Shown here one piece after another: positions 1-5,163 of a stretch of DNA of 7,848 nucleotides (within the stretch, counting starts at the first letter, position 1; every line of letters starts with the position of its first letter). The translations under genes and the position numbers were made by a program. The stretch is from an uncultured Fibrobacter sp. (GTDB lineage Bacteria; Fibrobacterota; Fibrobacteria; Fibrobacterales; Fibrobacteraceae). The DNA lies in assembly GCF_937877005.1 (NCBI RefSeq), contig NZ_CALEFV010000134.1, positions 1 through 7,848 on the forward strand, in the 5' to 3' direction. The notes under the pieces are model-generated. The model was given only the letters and a program-made list of their open reading frames with translations. It ran no database searches and was not told the DNA's origin.

Positions 1-164
1 ACAAAGACGGCGCTTTCACCGGCGACTTCAATATGGAACAGATGGTCGAATTCTGTTCGCAGTTCGTCGATGAATTCAACAAGAATACGGGCAAGAGCCT
101 GACCCGCGAAGAGTACAAGGCGGAGCTTCGCAAGTACTTCCCGACGCTCAAGCGCTGGCGCTGA
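1..164 (+). CDS. C-terminal fragment of an unrecognised protein
   Basis: An open frame enters from the left edge (first full codon at 3) and ends at TGA 162-164, giving the last 53 residues of a protein. The tail is charged and probably helical, with MEQMVEFCSQFVDEFN followed by a basic end (KYFPTLKRWR). Codon use is like the neighbouring genes, with many GC-ending codons, so it is very likely a real gene end. I do not recognise the family and cannot assign a function from this tail. No clear terminator follows. The next 46 bases (165-210) hold nothing I can identify. Confidence 0.7.
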   Translation, partial: KDGAFTGDFNMEQMVEFCSQFVDEFNKNTGKSLTREEYKAELRKYFPTLKRWR

Positions 165-210
165 AATCGTCGTGTTCAAGAAACGGTAACGGCCTCAAGA
201 AAATTCATTT

Positions 211-298
211 TGGCGGTGTAAATTTGTAAATTGTGCTAAAATGGCGGTATAAATTGCTATATGGCGGTATAAATTGTTGATTTTGGCGGTATAAAATT
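211..298 (+). repeat. Four direct repeats of TGGCGGTATAAATTG type upstream of the Fic gene
   Basis: Copies begin at 211 (TGGCGGTGTAAATTT), 242 and 262 (both TGGCGGTATAAATTG) and 284 (TGGCGGTATAAAATT). Start-to-start distances are 31, 20 and 22 bases, so the last three lie about two helical turns apart, on one face of the DNA. Copy 4 falls between the proposed -35 and -10 boxes of the Fic promoter and copy 3 abuts the -35. This arrangement fits an operator array. The Fic protein's own C-terminal winged helix is the obvious candidate ligand, which is inference. Confidence 0.8.
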
Positions 299-305
299 AT
301 ATATT
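277..305 (+). promoter_or_regulatory. Probable sigma-70-type promoter of the Fic gene
   Basis: TTGATT (277-282) and TATATT (300-305) are separated by 17 bases, which is the optimal spacing. The -10 hexamer is the same as in the other promoters proposed here. Transcription would begin near 312, just ahead of an AAGG ribosome-binding site (319-322). The fourth repeat copy occupies the spacer, so a protein bound there would block RNA polymerase. Confidence 0.55.
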
Positions 306-329
306 AGGTGCATCAATCAAGGTTTTTTG

Positions 330-1295
330 ATGATTTCGCCGTATTTGAAAATTGCTGCCGATAACAATAAGGAACTTCTGTCGTTCCGCCCAATTCCCAA
401 GGACACGCTCAAGTCCCTGCGGGAATTCTACCGCGTGGGACTCACTTACACGAGTAACGCCCTCGAAGGCAACAGCCTCACCGAAACCGAGACCAAGGTC
501 GTTATCGAGGATGGACTCACCATCAACGGGAAACCTCTGCGAGACGTGTACGAAGCCGTTGGACATGCCAAGGCGTACGATCATATTCATAAACTCGCAA
601 AAAACAAGACTCTCGAAGAATCGGACATACTGATGCTGCATCGGCTGTTTTACCAGCAGATAGATGCGGACAAGGCCGGTATTTATCGCAAGGTGCCCGT
701 CGTAATTAGCGGGAGCCGTTACCCCGTTGTGCAGCACTTAAAAATCCGTACCGAGATGAAGAAGTTCGTCGCGTGGTTCAACAAGAACGAATCCAGGATG
801 AATCCCGTGGAGTTCGCCGCGCAAGTTCACAAAAAATTCGTGTTCATTCATCCCTTTGTCGATGGTAACGGACGCGTGGCGCGATTGCTGATGAACCTTG
901 CGCTGCTTCGCGGCGAGTACACCATTGCGCTGATTCCCGCCGTTAGACGTATGGAATACGTGTCTGCCCTGGAGGCGGCTCACATCGATGACAAAGTTTT
1001 TGTGGGTTTTATCGCCGATTGCGTAGTTGCGACGCAGGCGGACCTGTTGCGACTGCTGCGGAATAATCTGAAACCGAAAAAAGGTGCCGTACGCCACCGC
1101 GAAACAGGTGAAAACCTCTCCGAACGAATCCTCGCCGAAATCCGCGCGAACCCAGGAATCAACACACCTGTGCTGGCCTCGATGCTCAACCTGTCCTTGC
1201 GAACGACTCAGCGCCAGTTGCAAGCTTTGAGCGAATCGGGCAAGATTGAATTTAGGGGAGCCCGGAAGAACGGAGGATATTATTTGGCCGGGTAA
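330..1295 (+). CDS. Fic-domain AMP-transferase-type protein with C-terminal winged helix
   Basis: The protein has 321 residues. The catalytic Fic signature HPFVDGNGRxxR lies at residues 174-185, with the invariant His174, acidic Asp178 and the GNGR loop intact, so it should be competent for transfer of AMP (or another phosphate-containing group) to a target hydroxyl. An N-terminal inhibitory-helix motif S/T-x-x-x-E-G/N is present as SNALEG (42-47, Glu46), which marks class II, self-inhibited Fic proteins. Residues about 265-312 form a winged helix (ILAEIRANPGINTPVLASML, then a recognition helix around LRTTQRQLQAL). This architecture is common in stand-alone bacterial Fic proteins, with no separate antitoxin needed. 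ATG 330 is preferred over TTG 327 because AAGG at 319-322 is well spaced. The target is unknown. The repeats upstream suggest that it binds its own promoter. Confidence 0.93.
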   Translation: MISPYLKIAADNNKELLSFRPIPKDTLKSLREFYRVGLTYTSNALEGNSLTETETKVVIEDGLTINGKPLRDVYEAVGHAKAYDHIHKLAKNKTLEESDILMLHRLFYQQIDADKAGIYRKVPVVISGSRYPVVQHLKIRTEMKKFVAWFNKNESRMNPVEFAAQVHKKFVFIHPFVDGNGRVARLLMNLALLRGEYTIALIPAVRRMEYVSALEAAHIDDKVFVGFIADCVVATQADLLRLLRNNLKPKKGAVRHRETGENLSERILAEIRANPGINTPVLASMLNLSLRTTQRQLQALSESGKIEFRGARKNGGYYLAG

Positions 1296-1314
1296 GATTT
1301 AAGCGTCTTTCCCG
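1289..1314. terminator. Hairpin spanning both convergent stop codons
   Basis: CGGG-T-AAGA (1289-1297) pairs with TCTT-T-CCCG (1306-1314), giving eight pairs, one T-T mismatch and an 8-base loop. It covers the stop codons of the Fic gene and of the convergent TSCPD gene. Neither strand has a good T-tract after the stem, so intrinsic termination is doubtful. It may act as a bidirectional pause or 3'-end stabiliser. Confidence 0.3.
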
Positions 1315-1544
1315 AGCACGGCGCGGGCCAGCTGGTCGGCGCACGAAGTCGGCTTCCCGCCGCAGGTGTTGCCCAGGAGCTTTGCCGCGATATCTTCGGC
1401 GCTCATGCCTTCGCAGAGCTTCGCGATTGCCTTCAAGTTTCCGTTGCATCCGCCCGTAAAGCGGATATTTCTGATTTTGTCTCCGTCGCGCGTGAACTGG
1501 ATGGTCGTCGCGCAAACGCCTCTGGTCTTGAAAGTCTCTTCCAT
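1299..1544 (-). CDS. Small stand-alone TSCPD-domain protein (TIGR03905-like)
   Basis: This 81-residue cysteine-rich protein matches the small TSCPD family: an N-terminal GVCATTIQF strand, a GGCNGN turn (Cys33), KLCEGM (Cys44) and a C-terminal NTCGGKPTSCADQLARAV block (Cys61, Cys68). The family motif is T-S-C-P-D; here Ala replaces Pro (TSCAD). The same domain closes many vitamin-B12-dependent ribonucleotide reductases, where its cysteines may bind metal or take part in thiol chemistry. The role of free-standing versions is not known. The start is ATG at 1544-1542 on the minus strand; the ribosome-binding site is weak (a CCCCGAG stretch). It is divergent from the TetR gene and convergent with the Fic gene, 3 bases away. 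Confidence 0.85.
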   Translation of the reverse strand: MEETFKTRGVCATTIQFTRDGDKIRNIRFTGGCNGNLKAIAKLCEGMSAEDIAAKLLGNTCGGKPTSCADQLARAVLGKDA

Positions 1545-1604
1545 ACGAGTCTCGGGGTTGAATATACGTTAAATATAGAATGATTTTTTATTTTTTACGG
1601 TGCC
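1545..1604. promoter_or_regulatory. AT-rich divergent promoter region between TSCPD and TetR genes
   Basis: These 60 bases separate two divergent starts. On the minus strand two TATATT -10-like boxes occur (1577-1572 and 1566-1561), neither with a good -35. For the TetR gene no convincing hexamer pair is visible, only an A/T-rich run (1581-1596). No copy of the palindromes found downstream of the TetR gene is present, so there is no sign of autorepression here. Confidence 0.4.
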
Positions 1605-2183
1605 ATGACTGCATCGAACAAAACAAAAGAGAACATTGCGAAAGCCTTTGTCGCCCTCACCGAACAAAAGCCCGTCAACAAGATTACCGTTCGAGAAATT
1701 GCGGCAAAAAGCGGCGTTACCACCGTTACGTTCTACAACTACTTTCTCGACAAGTACGACCTTGCGATTTGGCTCCATGTGAAGGAATCCAAGAAAATCA
1801 TGGCGAAAATCAACGGCAGGTATGAATGGAAAAATACGCTGCTGGAAGGCCTCCGTTATTTTGCGAAGAACAGGAACTTTATGCTGAATGCCCTGAACCA
1901 TACGGGTGGGCATAACGGGTTCTTGCGCCGGGTGGAACGCATCAACGAGGAACTTCTGACGGCGGAAATCAAAAAGAAGTTTGAAAAGAAAACCTTGCCC
2001 CTGGACATTCAATATGCAATCAAGGTCTATTGTGCAGGAACGGTGCGCGTTTTGTTTGACTGGCTTGTCTATGGAATGCCCGTTCCCGTCGAGGACTTGG
2101 CAAAGTATTTCGAAGAAAGCCTGCCCCAGCCGCTCCACCGGTTTTTGCTTCGCGATGCGAAACCGAGACATGCGAAAGATTGA
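1605..2183 (+). CDS. TetR/AcrR-family transcriptional regulator
   Basis: The protein has 192 residues, a normal TetR length. The N-terminal DNA-binding domain is clear: helix 1 (TKENIAKAFVALTEQKPVNK), then the HTH at about 28-47 (TVREIAAKSGVTTVTFYNYF) and the usual tail DKYDLAIWL. Instead of the common 'tlYyHF' the recognition helix reads TFYNYF. The C-terminal ligand/dimer domain (about 60-185, ending DWLVYGMPVPVEDLAKYFEESLP) resembles the TetR_C_8 type found in DhaS-like regulators. The ligand cannot be predicted. Its position, 92 bases upstream of a six-gene redox operon with a palindrome at the operon promoter, suggests that it controls that operon. The ribosome-binding site is weak (ACGGTG), so expression may be low. 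No further upstream in-frame start is attractive. Confidence 0.92.
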   Translation: MTASNKTKENIAKAFVALTEQKPVNKITVREIAAKSGVTTVTFYNYFLDKYDLAIWLHVKESKKIMAKINGRYEWKNTLLEGLRYFAKNRNFMLNALNHTGGHNGFLRRVERINEELLTAEIKKKFEKKTLPLDIQYAIKVYCAGTVRVLFDWLVYGMPVPVEDLAKYFEESLPQPLHRFLLRDAKPRHAKD

Positions 2184-2204
2184 TGTCGGACCAATCAAAT
2201 TTTC

Positions 2205-2228
2205 TTTACACTTTGGCCATTGTGTAAA
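2205..2228. promoter_or_regulatory. 24-bp palindromic operator candidate (TTTACAC-N10-GTGTAAA)
   Basis: The arms TTTACAC (2205-2211) and GTGTAAA (2222-2228) are perfect inverted repeats. The centre is itself palindromic (TGGCCA, 2214-2219), so 20 of 24 positions are symmetric. It lies between the TetR stop codon and the operon start and directly abuts the -35 box (2229-2234). Size and placement fit a TetR-family operator. A Rex-like or other redox-regulator site is the alternative, although the arms do not match the Rex TTGTTAA type. Confidence 0.65.
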
Positions 2229-2256
2229 TTGACTTTCGGCTGCCCCGAACTATATT
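2229..2256 (+). promoter_or_regulatory. Strong promoter of the redox operon, with an internal palindrome
   Basis: TTGACT (2229-2234) and TATATT (2251-2256) are spaced by 16 bases and are close to the sigma-70 consensus. Transcription would start near 2263, giving a very short leader that still carries the AAAAAGGAAA ribosome-binding site (2261-2270). The spacer contains an inverted repeat, TTCGG (2235-2239) and CCGAA (2245-2249), which could be a second operator position. Confidence 0.7.
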
Positions 2257-2275
2257 TTCTAAAAAGGAAAACTAT

Positions 2276-3235
2276 ATGGAAATCAAGGCAGTCAAGTTCC
2301 GTAAAGACGGATTCTATACACAGCCCTTTGCCTTTGGCGGCGAAGAGGGCGCTGAAAAGTTTGACAAGAATGTCCGCTACAGGGGGAGCCTGCAAAACTA
2401 CCTGATAGATACCGGTGACGAGGTAATCCTGGTGGATACGGGACTCCCCGCGGGCACGCCGGAGGAATCCCCCGACGAAAACAGTATCGCCTTTACCGGC
2501 CGCGACATCTGTACCTACATGGAGGCTTTCGCCGCATTGGGATACAAGCCGGAACAGGTGACGAAAATCCTTCTGACCCACAGGCATTCCGACCATTCGG
2601 GCGAACTGAAATCCTTCCCGAACGCCAAAATCTACGTGAACGCAGAAGAAACTTCTGCCGACGAACTGCAAGGGCTTTCGAATATCGTTCCCGTGCACTT
2701 TGCAAGCGGGGCTTACTACAACTTCCCCGAAAGCGAAAAAATCCGCGACGGCGTTTATTTTGTCAAGGCGAAGGGGCACACCAACGGCAACAGCCTTGTC
2801 ATCGTCGAAAACGACGGACTTTTCTACATGCTCCATGGCGATATCACCTATGTAGACGAGGCCCTGTACCAGAACAAGCTCTCTGTCGTATACGACGACC
2901 TGGCGGAAGCCCGCAAGACCATGGACCGTGTCCGCGAATTTGTCAAAAATCACCCTACCGTCTACTGCGGAACCCACACGCCCCAGGGCTTCGAAAGTCT
3001 TGAGGCGAAGCGGGTGATTGACCTGGAAAAGCCTGTCGAGACGATTCCCCCGGGAGAAATCGTCTTCAAGACTGCCAGCGGGAAATATGTCTGCTCCGTT
3101 TGCGGCTACGTCTATGACCCCGCCGTCGGTGACCCGAAAAACGGAATTGCTCCGGGGACTCCTTTCGAGGAACTTCCCGAGGACTGGCACTGCCCCCGCT
3201 GCAAAAAAGGCAAGGACAAATTCAACAAGGCTTAG
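2276..3235 (+). CDS. Metallo-beta-lactamase-fold hydrolase fused to C-terminal rubredoxin
   Basis: The protein has 319 residues in two domains. Residues 1 to about 255 are a metallo-beta-lactamase fold with the metal motif THRHSDH (His102, His104, Asp106, His107), then GHTNGN (His168), HGD (Asp189) and GTH (His234). That is a full dinuclear site of the lactonase/hydrolase (Zn-type) pattern, not the HxExD pattern of flavodiiron proteins, and there is no flavodoxin domain. Residues 270-316 are a rubredoxin: CSVCGYVYDP (Cys273, Cys276), GDPKNGIAPGTPFEELPEDW and CPRC (Cys306, Cys309), all four iron ligands present. The start has an excellent ribosome-binding site. It is the first gene of the operon, followed by two flavoproteins that could reduce the rubredoxin. 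Fusing an electron carrier to a hydrolase-type site is odd; oxidoreductase activity (oxygen, peroxide, nitrosyl or sulfur species) is possible but not shown. Confidence 0.93.
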   Translation: MEIKAVKFRKDGFYTQPFAFGGEEGAEKFDKNVRYRGSLQNYLIDTGDEVILVDTGLPAGTPEESPDENSIAFTGRDICTYMEAFAALGYKPEQVTKILLTHRHSDHSGELKSFPNAKIYVNAEETSADELQGLSNIVPVHFASGAYYNFPESEKIRDGVYFVKAKGHTNGNSLVIVENDGLFYMLHGDITYVDEALYQNKLSVVYDDLAEARKTMDRVREFVKNHPTVYCGTHTPQGFESLEAKRVIDLEKPVETIPPGEIVFKTASGKYVCSVCGYVYDPAVGDPKNGIAPGTPFEELPEDWHCPRCKKGKDKFNKA

Positions 3236-3264
3236 CGCAAACGACTTAACCCTGCTGACTTTCT

Positions 3265-3915
3265 ATGAAAAATATCGTCGTCGTAAACGCGAGCCCGCGT
3301 AAGGGTTGGAACACAGACACGCTCCTGACTCACGCTTCCAGAGGGGCAGAGTCCGAGGGGGCGACCATCCAGAGGTTCGACCTTTTTCGCCTGGAAAAAT
3401 ACACCGGCTGCATCTCCTGCTTCGGGTGCAAAAAGGAGAAAAACAAGGGGCACTGCATTTGCAGGGACGGCCTTACGCCCGTGCTGGATGCCATTCGCGA
3501 ATCGGACGGCCTGATTATCGGCTCGCCCAACTACCTGTCCGAAGTTTCTGCATCCTTCCGGGCGCTGTACGAGCGGCTCATATTCCAGAACCTTACGTAC
3601 AACGTTGAACACTACTGCTGCAACGCGCACCCCGTTCCGGTCCTGTTCATTTTGACAAGCAACGCCCCGGATACCTACTATACGGGCTTGGTCGAAAACT
3701 ACAGGCAAACGCTGGACCGCTTTGTCGGCCCTACCGATACGCTTGTTTGCGGAGATACGCTCCAGCTTAAGGACTACAGCAAGACAGACTGGCCCTGGAA
3801 CCTTTTTGATGCCGATGCCAAGAAAGTCCGTCACGAGAACGTGTTCCCTAAGGAATGCGAGAAAGCTTTCCAGAAGGGCGCGGAGCTGGTGAGAAAAAGC
3901 GCAGGGAACGTTTAA
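3265..3915 (+). CDS. Iron-sulfur-flavoprotein-like NAD(P)H-dependent FMN reductase
   Basis: This 216-residue protein has a flavodoxin-like fold of the NADPH-dependent FMN reductase superfamily. The FMN phosphate loop is NASPRKGWNTDTLL (residues 8-21), and the second flavin-contacting segment is GSPNYLSEVSASFRALYERL (86-105). Between them is a compact cysteine cluster, C49-x2-C52-x2-C55-x8-C64-x-C66, resembling the CX2CX2CX4-7C cluster of archaeal/anaerobe iron-sulfur flavoproteins (Isf), which bind 4Fe-4S and reduce oxygen or peroxide. The last spacing is slightly longer than the classic one, so cluster binding is likely but not certain. It starts 29 bases after the rubredoxin fusion without a clear Shine-Dalgarno sequence, which suggests lower or coupled translation. 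A likely role is passing electrons between NAD(P)H or ferredoxin and the rubredoxin domain. Confidence 0.87.
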   Translation: MKNIVVVNASPRKGWNTDTLLTHASRGAESEGATIQRFDLFRLEKYTGCISCFGCKKEKNKGHCICRDGLTPVLDAIRESDGLIIGSPNYLSEVSASFRALYERLIFQNLTYNVEHYCCNAHPVPVLFILTSNAPDTYYTGLVENYRQTLDRFVGPTDTLVCGDTLQLKDYSKTDWPWNLFDADAKKVRHENVFPKECEKAFQKGAELVRKSAGNV

Positions 3916-3930
3916 CATAGGGGATTTGTC

Positions 3931-4446
3931 ATGACAAAGAGAAAAATCAAGGTTTCCGATTATGCGACAGACATTGCCCATGCTCTGGAACACGGCATTC
4001 TGGTCACCACGAAGGCGGATGGCAAGGTTAATTCCATGGTTGTCGAATGGGGCCATGTAGGGCGCATCTGGAACAGGCCCGTGTTCGTGGCTTACATCCG
4101 GGACTCCCGCTACACCCGTGAACTTCTGGACAAAAATCCCGAATTTACGGTAAACATCCCGGTTGGCCCCTTTGACAGGCGCATTATCGCCGTGTGCGGC
4201 ACCAAAAGCGGTCGCGACATGGACAAGATTCATGAACTGGGCCTTTCTCCCGTTGAACCGGAATGCATCTCGGTTCCTGGCCTCAAGGAAATGCCGCTGA
4301 CGCTTGAATGCAAGGTGATTTATCGCCAGGAACAGGATTCCTCGATGCTCCCCGAAGATATCCGCCGCTCGTTTTACAGCAGGGAAGGGGGCGACCACAT
4401 CAGTTTCTTTGGCGAAATCGTCGCTGCTTACGTGATTGAAGACTAA
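3931..4446 (+). CDS. Flavin reductase family protein (flavoredoxin-like)
   Basis: The protein has 171 residues and fits the FMN-binding split-barrel flavin-reductase family. Features seen are the N-terminal segment ALEHGILVTTKADGKVNSMVVEWG (flavin cradle), then PVFVAYIRDSRYTRELLDKNPEFTVNIP and the VCGTKSGRDMDKIHELGL segment, all typical of flavoredoxins from anaerobes. Relatives fused to rubredoxin ('high-molecular-weight rubredoxin') serve as NAD(P)H:rubredoxin reductases for flavodiiron proteins, so reduction of the upstream rubredoxin domain is a reasonable inference. The gene begins 15 bases after the preceding stop, with an AGGGGAT ribosome-binding site (about 3918-3924). It ends 58 bases before the ferritin-like gene. 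That gap may hold a weak internal promoter (TTGAAG at 4436, AATAAT at 4459). Confidence 0.88.
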   Translation: MTKRKIKVSDYATDIAHALEHGILVTTKADGKVNSMVVEWGHVGRIWNRPVFVAYIRDSRYTRELLDKNPEFTVNIPVGPFDRRIIAVCGTKSGRDMDKIHELGLSPVEPECISVPGLKEMPLTLECKVIYRQEQDSSMLPEDIRRSFYSREGGDHISFFGEIVAAYVIED

Positions 4447-4504
4447 TCAGAAAGCTTTAATAATAAAGTAAATTTCAAAACAACCTTTTACTAGGAGAAA
4501 CACA

Positions 4505-4954
4505 ATGACTAAAATTGAATTCTTGCAGGAACTCGCCAAGGGCTGGTTCGGGAATTCCCAACAGCATTCCATCCATGCGCAATTGCTCAAGGCCCGCGGC
4601 TTGAACAAACTTGCCGACAAGATTATGGCTGAATCCGAAGAGGAATGGAACGAAGCGAAGAAGGTGAACGCCCGCCTGATTGAACTGGGTGTGACTCCGA
4701 AAGTGGAACTGGCGGATTATCCCGTTATCACCGACATCAAGGAGATGCTGGAATACGACTGCAAGGATTCCACCGAGGCGCTTCCCATGATGAGCAAGGC
4801 TCTCTCCATGTTCGATGACGATTATGTCTCCAGGGCCATGGTGGAAAAGTTCATCATCGACGAGCAGGAACATTACAACTGGGTCAAGGGCCACCTTTGC
4901 CTGATTGAACAGATTGGCATGGAAAACTACATCATCGAAATGCTGGGCGAGTAA
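4505..4954 (+). CDS. Bacterioferritin-like four-helix protein with altered ferroxidase site
   Basis: The protein has 149 residues. Similarity to bacterioferritin is plain at both ends: HAQLLKARGLNKL (24-36) in helix A and DYVSRAMVEKFIIDEQEHYNW ... LIEQIGMENYI (106-143) in helix D. Aligned by eye against E. coli Bfr from memory, ligand E51 is kept as Glu47 and E127/H130 as Glu120/His123. E18 becomes Trp14, H54 becomes Glu50, E94 becomes Ser89, and haem ligand M52 becomes Trp48. So it probably binds no haem through Met52 and has an incomplete or rebuilt diiron site. It might store iron passively, act in redox sensing, or pair with a catalytic partner. It has the best ribosome-binding site in the operon (AGGAG, 4493-4497), consistent with high expression. 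A Dps-type function is an alternative, but the sequence resembles Bfr more. Confidence 0.85.
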   Translation: MTKIEFLQELAKGWFGNSQQHSIHAQLLKARGLNKLADKIMAESEEEWNEAKKVNARLIELGVTPKVELADYPVITDIKEMLEYDCKDSTEALPMMSKALSMFDDDYVSRAMVEKFIIDEQEHYNWVKGHLCLIEQIGMENYIIEMLGE

Positions 4955-4963
4955 GGGGGATTT

Positions 4964-5140
4964 ATGACAGAAAAAGACAAAATTTTAAGTGCGATGAAAA
5001 AAGCGGGGGAACCCCTGAACGCAGGTAAAATTGCCGAACTCACGGGGCTTGACCGCAAGGCCGTGGACAAGGCGATGGCCGAAATGAAAAAGGATGGTAG
5101 CATCGTGTCCCCCGTACGTTGCAAATGGCAACCAGCGTAG
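4964..5140 (+). CDS. 58-residue winged-helix protein
   Basis: A short open frame reads MTEKDKILSAMKKAGEPLNA and continues through GKIAELTGLDRKAVDKAMAE to an end at SPVRCKWQPA. It is a complete minimal helix-turn-helix/winged-helix unit: helix 1 (residues 3-15), helix 2 (GKIAELTG, 21-28), recognition helix (DRKAVDKAMAEMKKDG, 30-45) and a short wing (SIVSPVRC). Similar about-60-residue proteins sit beside ferritin, rubrerythrin or rubredoxin genes in anaerobes and archaea; the terminal 'SPxRCxWxPA' block is recalled as typical of them. It starts 9 bases after the ferritin-like stop with an AGGGGG ribosome-binding site (4954-4959), so it is co-transcribed. A DNA-binding or modulatory role for the operon is inferred; a single conserved Cys (residue 53) could sense redox state. 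Confidence 0.82.
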   Translation: MTEKDKILSAMKKAGEPLNAGKIAELTGLDRKAVDKAMAEMKKDGSIVSPVRCKWQPA

Positions 5141-5163
5141 GTTCAATTTTAAGGGATTTTCTC

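Noticed and set aside
165..210. Terminator after the first partial gene
   Set aside because: No stem of useful length with a T-tract is visible there.
211..298. CRISPR-like array
   Set aside because: The units are about 15 bases with irregular 5-16-base gaps, there are no cas genes, and they overlap a promoter. An operator array fits better.
2195..3190. Long open frame on the minus strand opposite the rubredoxin-fusion gene
   Set aside because: The translation has no recognisable domain. The plus strand encodes a complete two-domain protein with all active residues, so this is a codon-bias shadow.
2276..3235. Flavodiiron (oxygen or NO reductase) protein
   Set aside because: The metal motif is HxHxDH rather than HxExD and there is no flavodoxin domain in the chain. 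The flavin proteins nearby are separate.
3232..4398. 388-codon minus-strand open frame opposite the two flavoprotein genes
   Set aside because: It spans two well-supported plus-strand genes and their junction, with no family signature of its own.
5119..5163. Longer N-terminus for the peroxidase (start at 5119)
   Set aside because: It would overlap the winged-helix gene, lacks a ribosome-binding site and adds residues absent from the family. ATG 5164 has AAGGG at good spacing.
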